From positions 194,079 to 258,078 of the forward strand of contig CAVPJV010000007.1 in assembly GCA_963705515.1 (NCBI GenBank): a stretch of 64,000 nucleotides of DNA. The letters are read 5' to 3'. The DNA comes from Gaiellasilicea sp963705515 (GTDB lineage Bacteria > Actinomycetota > Thermoleophilia > Gaiellales > Gaiellaceae). Every line of letters begins with the position of its first letter. Positions within the stretch are counted from its first letter, which is position 1. The position numbers were made by a program, and so were the translations under genes. The notes beneath the pieces were generated by a model. The model saw only the letters and a program-made list of their open reading frames with translations, was not told where the DNA came from and ran no database searches. This document shows positions 17,962-27,143 of the stretch, in pieces.

Positions 17962-19194
17962 CTACAACGCGAGCGCTGGCTCTTCGAGCAGCTCCTTGAC
18001 CGTGCGCAGGAACCCGGCACCGTCTGCACCGTCGATTGCCCGGTGGTCGCACGTGATCGTCATGCTCATCAGCGGGCGCACCTCCACCTGGCCGCCGACG
18101 ACGACGGGCTTCTCCTCGGTCGCGCCGACGGCGAGGATCGCCGCCTGCGGCGGGTTCAGCACGGCGACGAACTGCTCGATCCCGAACATGCCGAGGTTCG
18201 AGATCGTGAACGTGCCGTCCGCGAGGTCGTCGCGCTGGAGCTTGCCGTCGCGCGCACGGCCGACGAGCGCCGCACGGTCGGCGGCGATCTCCTGGATCGT
18301 CTTCCGGTCGGCGTCCCGGATCACGGGGACGACGAGCCCGTTCGGGGCGGCGACAGCAATGCCGACATGCGCGTAGGGGAAACGCAGGATCTTGTCGCCC
18401 GTGAAGTGAGCGTTCACGGCCGGGTGGCGCAGCAGCGCTGCCGCGGCCACCTTCGTCAGCAGGTCGCTGACGGTCGGCTTCGTCTCGCCCTCGCGCAGGC
18501 GGCCGACGAGCCGTTCGCGCAACTCCAGCGACCTGGTCATGTCGACCGAGATCGTCAGCTGGAAGACCGGCGCCTGCCAGGCCTCGGTCAGGCGGCGCGC
18601 AATCGTCTTGCGAGTCGCGGTCAGCTCGATCTCCTCGACCTCGCCGGATGGCGCGGCGACCGGTGCCGGAGCGGCCTTCGGCGCGGCGACGGCGCCGCGC
18701 TCGACGTCCTCGGCGACGATCCGACCCTCGGGGCCGCTGCCGCTCAGGGTCGCGATGTCGATCCCCTTCTCGCGTGCGAGCCTGCGCGCGAGCGGTGAGG
18801 CCTTGACGCGGCCGTCGGAGCGCACGGGCGCGTCGGCGACGGCCGCCGCGGGTGACTCCTCCTGCCGCGCTTCCGGCTGCGCATCCGGCTCGGCTGCGGC
18901 GTCCGCCTTGTCCTCGGCCGCGGCGGGCGCGGCGCCGTTCCCGGAGGGAACGTCCTCGCCCTCGCTGCCGATGAAGGCGATCGTCCGACCGACCTCAACC
19001 TCTCCCGAGTCGACGACGATCTTGAGCAGCACGCCGTCGGCCTCGGCCTCGACCTCCTGCGTCACCTTGTCCGTGTCGAGCTCGTAGAGCGGCTCGCGCT
19101 TCTTGACCGGCTCGCCCTCGCCCTTGAGCCACTTGACGATCGTGCCGGACTCCATCCCCTGGCCCAGCCGCGGAAGCTTGACCTCGGTCGCCAC
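17962..19194 (-). CDS. 2-oxoacid dehydrogenase E2 (dihydrolipoamide acyltransferase)
   Basis: A 410-residue core subunit of a pyruvate/branched-chain-type complex. The lipoyl domain is at residues 1-77, with the lipoylated lysine in ELDTDKVTQEVEAEADGV. An Ala/Pro/Glu-rich hinge follows. The peripheral-subunit-binding domain is near 140-175 (ASPLARRLAREKGIDIATLS, GPEGRIVAEDVE). The catalytic domain ends with the DHRAIDGADGAGFL motif (catalytic His). Start GTG 19194 sits in TAGTG with the E1-beta stop. Downstream genes suggest cotranscription; the acyl substrate (pyruvate, acetoin or branched chain) is not fixed by sequence. Confidence 0.95.
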   Translation of the reverse strand: MATEVKLPRLGQGMESGTIVKWLKGEGEPVKKREPLYELDTDKVTQEVEAEADGVLLKIVVDSGEVEVGRTIAFIGSEGEDVPSGNGAAPAAAEDKADAAAEPDAQPEARQEESPAAAVADAPVRSDGRVKASPLARRLAREKGIDIATLSGSGPEGRIVAEDVERGAVAAPKAAPAPVAAPSGEVEEIELTATRKTIARRLTEAWQAPVFQLTISVDMTRSLELRERLVGRLREGETKPTVSDLLTKVAAAALLRHPAVNAHFTGDKILRFPYAHVGIAVAAPNGLVVPVIRDADRKTIQEIAADRAALVGRARDGKLQRDDLADGTFTISNLGMFGIEQFVAVLNPPQAAILAVGATEEKPVVVGGQVEVRPLMSMTITCDHRAIDGADGAGFLRTVKELLEEPALAL

Positions 19195-20174
19195 TACGTT
19201 CTCGCCACCGTCCGCTTCACGGCCTCGAGCACGTCCGCGGCATGCGGGACGACCCACTGCTCCATCGCCGGGGAGAACGCCAGCGGCGCGAACTTCGCCC
19301 CCACGCGCTCGATCGGCGCGTCGAGGTAGTCGAAGGCCCCCTGCTGGATCACGGCCGCGAGCTCGGCGCCGAAGCCGCCGCGCCTGACCGCCTCGTGCGC
19401 TGTGACCGCGCGCGTCGTCTTCTTCACCGAGGCGATGATCGTCTCCTCGTCGAGCGGCAGCAGCGTCCTCGGGTCGATCACCTCGACCGAGATCCCGTCC
19501 TTGGCGGCCTCCTCGGCCGCCTGCAGCGCCTCGGGCACCATCCGGCCGATCGCGATCACGGTCACGTCGGAGCCTTCGCGCATCACGCGCGCCTTGCCGA
19601 GCGGGATCGGCTCGATCTCATCGGGGACGGTGCCCTTGAGCGGGTAGAGCAGCCGATGCTCGAAGAAGATGACCGTGTTGTCGTCGTAGATCGAGCTCCA
19701 GAGAAGGCCGCGCGCGTCCTCAGGCGTCGAGGGGAAGACGACCTTCAGGCCGGGTACGTGCACGAACCACGACTCGAGCTGCTGCGCGTGCTGCGCGCCG
19801 GGGCTCCAGCCGGCGCCGCCCTGCGTCCGGATCGTCAGCGGCACCTTCAGTTGGCCGCCGCTCATCGTCCGGTGCTTGGCCGCCTGGTTGACGAGCTGCT
19901 CCATCGAGAGCGTCAGGAAGTCCTGGTACATGATCTCGACGACCGGACGCATGCCCTGCATCGCAGCGCCGATGCCGGTGCCGACGATCGCGATCTCGGA
20001 GATCGGCGTGTTGCGCACGCGCTCCGGCCCGAACTCGGCCAGCATCCCCTGGGTGACGCCCATCGAGCCGCCCATCTCGGCGATGTCCTCGCCCATGATG
20101 AACACGTCGTTGTCGGAGCGCATCGCGCTCGAGAGCGCGTCGCGGACCGCTTCCCGGTAGGTCAGCTCAGGCAT
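19194..20174 (-). CDS. 2-oxoacid dehydrogenase E1 component, beta subunit
   Basis: A 326-residue transketolase-like beta subunit (Transket_pyr plus C-terminal domain). Seen are LTYREAVRDALSSAMRSDND, VFIMGEDIAEMGGSMGVTQG (Glu that activates thiamine diphosphate), RTQGGAGWSPGAQHAQQLES and DPRTLLPLDEETI. It resembles pyruvate, acetoin and branched-chain E1-beta. ATG 20174 lies inside the end of the alpha-subunit gene (8-base overlap), which favours stoichiometric production of alpha and beta. Confidence 0.95.
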   Translation of the reverse strand: MPELTYREAVRDALSSAMRSDNDVFIMGEDIAEMGGSMGVTQGMLAEFGPERVRNTPISEIAIVGTGIGAAMQGMRPVVEIMYQDFLTLSMEQLVNQAAKHRTMSGGQLKVPLTIRTQGGAGWSPGAQHAQQLESWFVHVPGLKVVFPSTPEDARGLLWSSIYDDNTVIFFEHRLLYPLKGTVPDEIEPIPLGKARVMREGSDVTVIAIGRMVPEALQAAEEAAKDGISVEVIDPRTLLPLDEETIIASVKKTTRAVTAHEAVRRGGFGAELAAVIQQGAFDYLDAPIERVGAKFAPLAFSPAMEQWVVPHAADVLEAVKRTVART

Positions 20175-21162
20175 AGACGTACTTGAGCGCGTCTTCAGGC
20201 TTCGGGTCGGTGCCCGCCTTGGCGAACTCGACCGAGCCCTCCACGATCGCCTCGATCTCCGTGTCGAGGGCCTCGAACTCGTCGTCGCCGATACCGAGGC
20301 GCGCACGCAGGAGCTCGATCGGATCCTTCGTCTCGCGCAGCTCCTGCAGCTCGCTCTTCTCCCGGTAGACCTGGGGGTCGCCGATGTAGTGGCCGACCAG
20401 CCGGTAGGTACGGACGTTGAGGAAGACCGGGCCCTGACCGGAGACGGCATGCTGGCGCGCCTTTCGCGTCGCCTCGTAGACGTCCTCGACGTTCTGGCCG
20501 TCGACGTCGATCGACCTCATCCCGAACGCGACCGCCCGCTGCGCGAAGTCCTCGATCGGCGCGTGCTGGCTCATCGGCGTCGACTCCGCCCACGCGTTCA
20601 TCTCGAGCACGAAGAGCGCCGGCACCTTCCAGAGCTGTGCGAGATTGAGCGACTCGTGGAACGTGCCCGTGTTGGTGGCGCCGTCGCCGAAGAACGCGAC
20701 GGCGACGCGCGGCTGCTTGCGGAACTGGAAGGCGAGTGCGGCGCCGGTGATCGCAGGGAGGCCGCCGCCGACGACGGCGTTCGCGCCGAGATTGCCTTTG
20801 GCGAGGTCGTAGAGGTGCATCGAGCCGCCGTAGCCGCCCGAGCAGCCCTCCCGCTTGCCGTACAGCTCGGCCATGACGGCGTTGACGTGCGTGCCCTTGG
20901 CGATCGTGTGGCCGTGCGCGCGGTGCGTCGAGGCGATCACGTCGTCCGGCTCGAGCGCGGCGCAGACGCCGGAGGCGACCGCCTCCTGGCCGATCGCGAC
21001 GTGCAGGAAGCCCGGCAGCTCGCCGGCGCGGAAGCGCTCCTCGACCTTCTCCTCGAAGCGCCGGATCAGCAGCATCTCGCGGAAGAGCTCGCGCAAACGC
21101 TCGTCCGAAAGCGCTCTTCGATCGGCGCTCGCCCCCTCGGGCTTGTCCTCGACCTTCGCCAT
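20167..21162 (-). CDS. 2-oxoacid dehydrogenase E1 component, alpha subunit
   Basis: A 331-residue thiamine-diphosphate subunit. The ThDP motif GDGATNTGTFHESLNLAQLW (GDG...N) is near residues 160-180. Other matches are FLHVAIGQEAVASGVCAAL, THRAHGHTIAKGTHV, GGSMHLYD and the phosphorylation-loop-like RTYRLVGHYIGDPQVYR. This is the heterodimeric alpha2beta2 E1, unlike the homodimeric AceE of many other actinobacteria. It is the first gene of the E1-E2 operon and diverges from the gene at 21188 with only 25 bp between the starts. Confidence 0.95.
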   Translation of the reverse strand: MAKVEDKPEGASADRRALSDERLRELFREMLLIRRFEEKVEERFRAGELPGFLHVAIGQEAVASGVCAALEPDDVIASTHRAHGHTIAKGTHVNAVMAELYGKREGCSGGYGGSMHLYDLAKGNLGANAVVGGGLPAITGAALAFQFRKQPRVAVAFFGDGATNTGTFHESLNLAQLWKVPALFVLEMNAWAESTPMSQHAPIEDFAQRAVAFGMRSIDVDGQNVEDVYEATRKARQHAVSGQGPVFLNVRTYRLVGHYIGDPQVYREKSELQELRETKDPIELLRARLGIGDDEFEALDTEIEAIVEGSVEFAKAGTDPKPEDALKYVYA

Positions 21163-21187
21163 CGGCCCTCATTATGCTGACCCCCGC

Positions 21188-21829
21188 ATGGGACTTGTCG
21201 AACAATGGCGTCAGATCAGGTCCGAGCTTCCCGAGGACTGGGGCGAGGTGAGGCTCAACGTCTCGGTCGCCAAGCCTGAACAGCACTCGCGGGCGGCTGC
21301 GCTGCTCGGCCCCGCGAGCCCGGGCCGGCTCGGCGACGACCTGCGCGTGTCTGTGCACCGGGCCGGCGGCGGCGTCGGCCCCGACCAGGCGGAGAAGCTC
21401 TTTCGCAAGCTCGACGACGAGCGGATCCGCACGGCCCTGTCACTCGTCGAGGTCGACGAGCGGCCTGAGCGTGAGGAAGCGCCGCGGGAGCCGATCGCGG
21501 GTCAGTGGGACGTGGCGCTCGCGGGCTTGCCCGCGGACTGGAGCGACCTGCTCTGCGAGCTCCAGCTGACCTCGACCGACCATCTCGCGCGCGGGGCTCT
21601 GTTGCTGGCGCCGATCAACCCCACCCGCGTGCCCGACCGCATCGCCTTTCGCTTCCGGGTCGCGCGAACGTTCGGTTACGGCGCCTCGCCGGAGATGACG
21701 CGTCGTTGCCTCGAGCGGCTCGATGCCGAGGACATCCGCGGTCGCCTGACGGTCCTGCACGTGCTCTCCGACACCCACAACGTGGCCACGCAGGGCCCGG
21801 TGTGGCGCGTGGCCGGCAAGGCCGTCTAG
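21188..21829 (+). CDS. Hypothetical protein with internal tandem duplication
   Basis: A 213-residue soluble protein with no family I recognise. Two halves of about 75 residues are visibly homologous: EDWGEVRLNVSV ... LGPASPGRLGDD ... LFRKLDDERIRTALSLVEV, and ADWSDLLCELQL ... LAPINPTRVPDR ... CLERLDAEDIRGRLTVLHV. Each repeat has a D-W start, a P-x-R turn and a LD-(D/A)-E-(R/D)-IR helix. It shares a narrow divergent spacer with the E1-alpha gene and precedes a PRC-barrel gene by 3 bp. Confidence 0.75.
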   Translation: MGLVEQWRQIRSELPEDWGEVRLNVSVAKPEQHSRAAALLGPASPGRLGDDLRVSVHRAGGGVGPDQAEKLFRKLDDERIRTALSLVEVDERPEREEAPREPIAGQWDVALAGLPADWSDLLCELQLTSTDHLARGALLLAPINPTRVPDRIAFRFRVARTFGYGASPEMTRRCLERLDAEDIRGRLTVLHVLSDTHNVATQGPVWRVAGKAV

Positions 21830-21832
21830 AAC

Positions 21833-22051
21833 GTGTCCGGCGACCCGGTCTCCTGGCTGATGATCGAGCGGGGCTGGGTGGTCTACGACGCGGAGGGCGA
21901 GAAGGTCGGCAAGGTGAAAGCAGTGCTCGCCGACGAACAGGCCGACATCTTCCACGGCGTGCTCGTCGACCGCGGCCTGCTCGGTCCCGCAGAGGAGATC
22001 GTCGCCGACCGGATCGCCGAGATCCACGACGGCGACCTGCACCTGGCGTAG
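21833..22051 (+). CDS. Small PRC-barrel-like protein
   Basis: A 72-residue protein (GTG start) reading LMIERGWVVYDAEGEKVGKV, KAVLADEQADIFHGVLVD and PAEEIVADRIAEIHDGDLHL. The pattern 'V-DaeGekvGkV ... ehgvLVd ... iPadrI' is that of PRC-barrel/DUF2171-type stand-alone domains, small beta-barrels found in photosynthetic reaction centre H subunits and RimM. Function is unknown. It is 3 bp after the duplicated-domain gene and likely in one transcript with it. Confidence 0.72.
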   Translation: MSGDPVSWLMIERGWVVYDAEGEKVGKVKAVLADEQADIFHGVLVDRGLLGPAEEIVADRIAEIHDGDLHLA

Positions 22052-22120
22052 CTACACGTTTGCCGCGGCAGCGGCCGGGAAACCCTGCCGCCATGCCGCA
22101 ATCCGGCCGCGACCGCTGAC

Positions 22121-23005
22121 GTGCCGTCTCCCGCCGCCGAGATCGGCCGCGTTCCGACGAGTCCCTGGCGGCTCTCGCCCCGGGAGTGGATCGCCGTCTT
22201 CAGGCGCACGTTCAAGGCGTTCCTGGCGGACGACGCGATGGGGCTCTCCGCCCAGGTCGCGTTCAGCTCGCTGCTCGCGTTCTTCCCGGCCGTCGTCTTC
22301 CTCGTCGGCCTGCTCGACCTGATCGGCGCGTACGGCGCGCTCAAGGACTTCCTCGCACCCGTCGCTCCCGGCGACGTGCTCGAGACGATCGACACCCTGC
22401 AGCAGGACACGTCCAGGGGCACGTCGGCGGTCGCCTTCGTCCTCGGAGCGGCGGGCGCCGTCTGGGCGGCGAGCGGCGCGATGAGCTCCGTGATCAAGGC
22501 CGTCAACAGGGCGTACGACCGCGTCGAGACGCGTCCATTCTGGAAGGTGCGGCTGATCGGGATCGTGCTCGTGATGCTGATGGGGCTGGTGCTCGCCGGC
22601 CTGCTGCTCCTGATCGTCTTCGGCGGCCCCCTCGGGACGGCGCTCGCGGACCAGGCCGGGCTCGGCGACGCCTTCGAGCTGCTCTGGTCGACCCTCCGCT
22701 GGCCGATCGCCTTCCTTGCGATCCTGACCTTCTTCGCGCTCGTCTACTACCTCGGGCCGAACCTCGACGTCCGCAGCTGGAAGTGGCTGACGCCGGGAGC
22801 ACTCGTCGGCACCGTCATGTGGCTCCTGCTCTCGGGGCTCTTCGCCCTCTACACCAGCTTCTCCGATTCCTACTCGAGGACCTACGGGGCGCTCGCCAGC
22901 GGCATCGTCCTGCTGCTCTGGCTCCACTACTCGGCGTTCGCGCTCCTCTTCGGCGCCGAGCTCAACTCCGAGCTCGACCGCCAGGCTGAAAGCCGGCGCG
23001 ACTAG
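22121..23005 (+). CDS. YihY/BrkB family inner-membrane protein
   Basis: A 294-residue polytopic membrane protein (once annotated RNase BN, now YihY/virulence factor BrkB family). It has FKAFLADDAMGLSAQVAFSS, then about six hydrophobic helices (AFFPAVVFLVGLLDLIGAYG, GIVLVMLMGLVLAGLLLLIV, PIAFLAILTFFALVYYLGPN), VRSWKWLTPGALVGTVMWLL, and the family's YSRTYGALASGIVLLLWLHY close to the end. Possible transport or envelope role; not established. GTG 22121 is the start. It ends in CTAG shared with the cupredoxin gene. Confidence 0.92.
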   Translation: MPSPAAEIGRVPTSPWRLSPREWIAVFRRTFKAFLADDAMGLSAQVAFSSLLAFFPAVVFLVGLLDLIGAYGALKDFLAPVAPGDVLETIDTLQQDTSRGTSAVAFVLGAAGAVWAASGAMSSVIKAVNRAYDRVETRPFWKVRLIGIVLVMLMGLVLAGLLLLIVFGGPLGTALADQAGLGDAFELLWSTLRWPIAFLAILTFFALVYYLGPNLDVRSWKWLTPGALVGTVMWLLLSGLFALYTSFSDSYSRTYGALASGIVLLLWLHYSAFALLFGAELNSELDRQAESRRD

Positions 23006-23697
23006 ACGACGGCGACCGAGCCCTTGACGGTCTTCGGCGCCTCGTCGGAGTAGAAGCGAAGCGTCCCCTTCGCGAGCTTCAGCTTCCAGGTGGTCGTGCC
23101 GGTGCCGGCGACCGTCGACTTGCGGTTGACGCCCTTGCCGACGAGATGGAAGTTGTGCAGCGTCGAGCGGTCGCGGACGACGATCGAATACGTCCCCGCC
23201 TTGACGCCGTGGTGCAGGGCGGCGCCGCCGGCGCTTCGCAGTGAGATCGTGTTCTTCGGGCCGACGGTCGCGAGCAGCTTCGGCGTCGGCGCCACGGGCG
23301 GCGGCTTCGACGTCGTCGTCACCGGCGGTGGGTTGCCGACCGTGAACTTCTGGAACATCTGCGTCGAGTGCGGGTCGCACTGGACCGTGTAGCGGCCCTC
23401 GCGGAACGTCACCGTCCAGGTGACGGTGCTGGTCGTCTCGACCTGCGTGAACTCCTCGACGCCGGGGCCGAAGAGGCGGAAGTTGTGCTCGTCGGAGAGG
23501 TCGCGCACCGTGATCTCGTACGCGCCCGGATCGAGCTGGGTGACCAAGCGGCCGTTGGCATCGGCAAGCGTGATCGTGAAGCCGGGGCCGACCGTGCCGT
23601 TCAGGTGGACGGCCTGTGCCGGCGCCGTCGCCGCACCCGGAACGAGCACGAGTGCCGCACAGGCGGCGACGAAGAAACCCCGAAAGCGCATCGCCAC
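23002..23697 (-). CDS. Secreted tandem cupredoxin-like protein
   Basis: A 231-residue exported protein with a signal peptide (FFVAACAALVLVPGAATAPA) and two homologous beta-sandwich domains of about 85 residues joined by a Thr/Pro linker. Both have TVGP.xTI.L, a G(A/T)Y.I.VRD segment and a (E/L)HNF loop supplying a His. Domain 1 also has YTVQCDPHSTQM, a C-x2-H-x3-M blue-copper-like loop, and so could bind type-1 copper. Domain 2 has RFYSDEAPKTV instead and has lost Cys, His and Met. ATG 23691 is an alternative start six bases inside. Likely extracytoplasmic electron transfer or copper handling. Confidence 0.8.
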   Translation of the reverse strand: MAMRFRGFFVAACAALVLVPGAATAPAQAVHLNGTVGPGFTITLADANGRLVTQLDPGAYEITVRDLSDEHNFRLFGPGVEEFTQVETTSTVTWTVTFREGRYTVQCDPHSTQMFQKFTVGNPPPVTTTSKPPPVAPTPKLLATVGPKNTISLRSAGGAALHHGVKAGTYSIVVRDRSTLHNFHLVGKGVNRKSTVAGTGTTTWKLKLAKGTLRFYSDEAPKTVKGSVAVV

Positions 23698-23729
23698 TGT
23701 CTACGCGGGCGGGACCGGAACGGATTGGG

Positions 23730-25986
23730 CTAGGCGCGCAGCTCAGCGCCGAAGCGCTCGGCGAGCGCGGAGACGATCAGCCCGCGCAGCTTCGCGGCGT
23801 CCGCGTCGGAGAGGGTTCGCTCGGGCGACTGGAACGACGCCGCCAGTGCGACGGACTTCTTCCCCGCGCCCACCTGCTCGCCGCGGTAGACGTCGAAGAC
23901 GCGGAGGTCGCGCAGCTCGGGGCCGGCGGCCTCGTGCGCCGCTGCGACCAGCTCGCCGGCAGTCACTGCCTCGTCGACGACGAAGGCCAGGTCCTGCTTG
24001 AGCGGCGGGAACGTGATCACGTCCTCGTAGGCGATCGCGTCCGGCACCTGGGCGAGTAGCGTCTCGAGGTCGAGCTCGAAGTACCCCCAGTCGCCGGGCA
24101 GCTCGGCGATGCGGCCGTACGGCGTCCGGGCGGCGCGGCCGGCCTCGCGCTGGACCGGCCCGAGCGGAATGCCGAGCGCCTGGTGGAGCGCCTCGACCGC
24201 CCCCTTCGCGCGGAAGAAGCCTCCCTCGGCGATCCCGGCGACGTGCCAGCGCTCCTCCGGCAGCTCCTCCCCCGTCGACCGGAAGACGCGCGCGATCTCG
24301 AACAGGGCGATCCTCTCGACAGCGGCGTTCCGGTTCCGCTCGGCCGACTCGAGCAGGCCGAGCTGGAGGTCGGTGCGCAGCGCTGCCATCTCGGTCGTGT
24401 AGGGCTCCTCCAGCGCCAGCCTGCCCTCCTCGGCGGGCACGAGCGTCCACGTGTACGCCTCGGCGTAGCCGGCGCCGACGAGCAGGTCCTCGACCTTGCG
24501 GCGCAGGCGCTGCTCCTTCGTCAGCTGGACGGACGGCGCCGCGCGCTCGGGCAGCGTCGACGGCACCTCCTCGATCCGGAAGCGCACGACCTCCTCGACG
24601 AGGTCGACCGGGCGCGTGACGTCGTTCATGCGCCACGTCGGCACCGTCACCTGGTCGCCTGCGACCTCGAAGCCGAGCCGCTGCAGCCGGTCGACCTGCT
24701 CGTCGACGGGAATCTCCATTCCGGACAGCCGCTCGACGAGCTCCGGCCGGTGGCGGACGACGGGCGGCCTCGGCAGCTCGCCGTGGACGTCGGTGTGCCC
24801 GGTCCAGCGCGCGCCGGCGACGGAGGCGAGGAGCTCGGTCGCGTAGATCGCCGCCTGCTCGGCCACGTACGGGTCGACGCCCTTCTCCCACCGCGTTGAG
24901 GCGTCGGTGCGAAGGCGCAGCCGCCGCGACGCCCGCAGCACCGTGAGCGCGTCGAAGTTCGCCGCCTCGAGCAGGATGTCCGTCGTCTCGTCGCGGACCT
25001 CGCTGTCCCCGCCGCCCATGATCCCGGCAACCGCGACGGGCCGCTTCCCGTCGGCGATGACGAGGTCGGTGGGCGCGAGCTCGCGCTCGTGGCCGTCCAG
25101 GGTCCGGATCTTCTCTCCCGGCTGCGCGCGGCGGACGACGATCCGACTCTCCTCGAGGAGCGAGAGGTCGAACGCGTGCAAGGGCGAGCCGAGCGCGAGC
25201 ATGACGTAGTTCGTGATGTCGACGACGTTGGAGATCGAGCGCATGCCGGCGGCGAGGAGCCGCGCCTTCAGCCAGGCCGGCGACGGGCCGACCTGGGCGC
25301 CGCGGAAGATCCGGCCGATGTAGCGCGGGCAGCCCTCGAAGTCCTCGACGCGAATGTCGACCGGCTCGTCGCCGGCTCGCTCCGGGTCACGCCCCGGCGG
25401 CGGTGCCAGCGCGGCGCCGGTCAGAGCCGAGACCTCCCGTGCGATGCCGTAGATCGACGTCAGGTCCGGCCGGTTGAAGCCGGTCTCGATCTCGAGCACC
25501 GACTCGGTCAGCGGCAGCACGTCCGCGAGCGGCGTCCCGGGCTCGAGCCCGTGCTCCAGCACCATGATCCCGCTGTGGTCGTCGCCGAGCTCGAGCTCAC
25601 GCTCGGAGAGGATCATCCCGCGCGACGTCTCGCCTCGGAGCTTCGCCTCGCCGAGCGGCTGATCCGCGCCCGGCAAGAGCGCGCCGGGCAGCGCCACCGC
25701 CACCGTCGCGCCGGCACCGAAGTTCCAGGCACCGCAGACGATCTGGCGCGGCTCGCCCTCGCCGACGTCGACGCGGCAGAGCTGGAGCCGGTCCGCGTTC
25801 GGATGCTTGCCGGCCTCGACGACATGGCCGACGAGGAAGCGGCCGAGGTTGCCGTCGACGTCCGACGACGCCGCGGTGGACGATCCGGTCGACCTCGCAG
25901 CTCGTGAAGACGAGCTTCGCCGCGAGCTCCTCGACCGGCCAGTCGAAGTCGACGTACTCGCGCAGCCAGGAGACGGGGACTTTCAT
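23730..25986 (-). pseudogene. pheT: Phenylalanyl-tRNA synthetase beta subunit, frameshifted
   Basis: Beta subunit of the alpha2beta2 synthetase that charges tRNA-Phe. The first about 40 residues (MKVPVSWLREYVDFDWPVEE, LVFTSCEVDRIVHRG) are in one frame. Everything after is in another (DVDGNLGRFLVGHVVEAGKH, the tRNA-binding domain, the B3/B4 editing domain, the B5 domain, and the C-terminal FDX-ACB domain FPPLKQDLAFVVDE). The frames join if one base near 25866 is dropped. An essential, otherwise full-length and stop-free gene with one slip strongly suggests a consensus error. Two bp downstream of pheS. Confidence 0.9.
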
Positions 25987-25987
25987 C

Positions 25988-26998
25988 TCAGAACTGCCTC
26001 GTCATGCGCAGGTCGTTGTCCCAGAAGAGCCGCAGGTCGGGCAGACCATGGCGCAGGAACGCGATCCGGTCGATCCCGAGCCCGAACGCGAACCCTTGCC
26101 ACTCCTCCGGGTCGTACCCGACCGCCTCGAGGACGTTCGGGTCGACGACGCCGGCGCCGCCCATCTCGATCCAGCCCGAGTGCTTGCAGACCGCGCAGCC
26201 CTGGCCGTCGCAGAGGTAGCAGGTGATGTCGAACTCGACCGACGGCTCGGTGAACGGGAAGAAGCTCGTCCGCATCCGCACCTCGCGCTTGCCGAAGATC
26301 GCGCTCGTGAAGAGCTCGATCGTGCCGCGCAGGTCGGCGAGCGTGATCCCGCGGTCGACGGCGAGGCCCTCGACCTGGTGGAACACCGGCGTGTGCGTCG
26401 CGTCGAGCGGGTCGCGCCGGTAGGTGCGCCCGAGCGAGACGAGGTAGATCGGCGGCTCCTGCGCCTGCATCGCGCGGATCTGCGAAGGCGAGGTGTGCGT
26501 GCGCAGGAGGGTGTTCGCGTCGAAGTAGAAGGTGTCCCGCGGGTCGCGTGACGGGTGCGCCTCCGGCTGGTTGAGCGCGTCGAAGTTGTGCCAGACGGTC
26601 TCGACCTCGCGGCCGTCGTAGACCTCGTAGCCCATGCCGAGGAACACGTCCTCGATGCGCCGCCGCAGCTGCGTGATCAGGTGCAGGCTCCCGCGCGGGA
26701 CGGGCTCCCCGGGCAGCGTCGGGTCGAAGGTCGGATCGTCGTCGGGAACCGCTGCGAGCTCGGCCTCGCGGGCCGCCAGCGCCTCCTCGACCGCGTGGCG
26801 GGCCGCGTTCAGCGCCATCCCGGTCTCGCGGTCGCGAACCTCGCGGAGCGCGAGCTTGAGCTCGCTCTTCCGGCCGAGGTAGCGCACGCGCAGCTCCTCG
26901 AGCTCGTCCGTGCTCTCGGCGCCGCGGATCGCGGCGGCCGCCTCTGCCGTCAGCGCCTGGGCGTCCACGGCGGCGAGACTACCTCTCCTGTCGTCCAT
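25988..26998 (-). CDS. pheS: Phenylalanyl-tRNA synthetase alpha subunit
   Basis: A 336-residue class II synthetase catalytic subunit. The N-terminal coiled-coil (residues about 15-90) has TDELEELRVRYLGRKSELKL. The catalytic core has motif 2, LLRTHTSPSQIRAM and SLGRTYRRDPLDATHTPVFH, then QVEGLAVD. The family's FFPFTEPSVEFDITCYLCDG is seen, with a CxxC pair (CDGQGCAVC) for zinc as in many bacteria. Motif 3 is FAFGLGIDRIAFLRHGLPDL. Length and start ATG 26998 are standard. Confidence 0.96.
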   Translation of the reverse strand: MDDRRGSLAAVDAQALTAEAAAAIRGAESTDELEELRVRYLGRKSELKLALREVRDRETGMALNAARHAVEEALAAREAELAAVPDDDPTFDPTLPGEPVPRGSLHLITQLRRRIEDVFLGMGYEVYDGREVETVWHNFDALNQPEAHPSRDPRDTFYFDANTLLRTHTSPSQIRAMQAQEPPIYLVSLGRTYRRDPLDATHTPVFHQVEGLAVDRGITLADLRGTIELFTSAIFGKREVRMRTSFFPFTEPSVEFDITCYLCDGQGCAVCKHSGWIEMGGAGVVDPNVLEAVGYDPEEWQGFAFGLGIDRIAFLRHGLPDLRLFWDNDLRMTRQF

Positions 26999-27143
26999 GT
27001 CCTCCTCCGGGTGTCGTGGGTACGGGGAACGAAGCGCCCCGACTCGAGACCGGAGGTGCGGCTACACGCGCGCCGCCCCGGCGAGCCGGGGCCGCGTAAA
27101 CAGCTGCAGCGCGTGCGTGGTCACGTGCTAACGATAGCGCGAC

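Noticed and set aside
26999..27143. Possible pheST leader peptide (GTG frame of about 20 codons with a GC hairpin)
   Set aside because: It has only a single Phe codon and no T-run after the hairpin, so there is no real case for Phe attenuation or a T-box.
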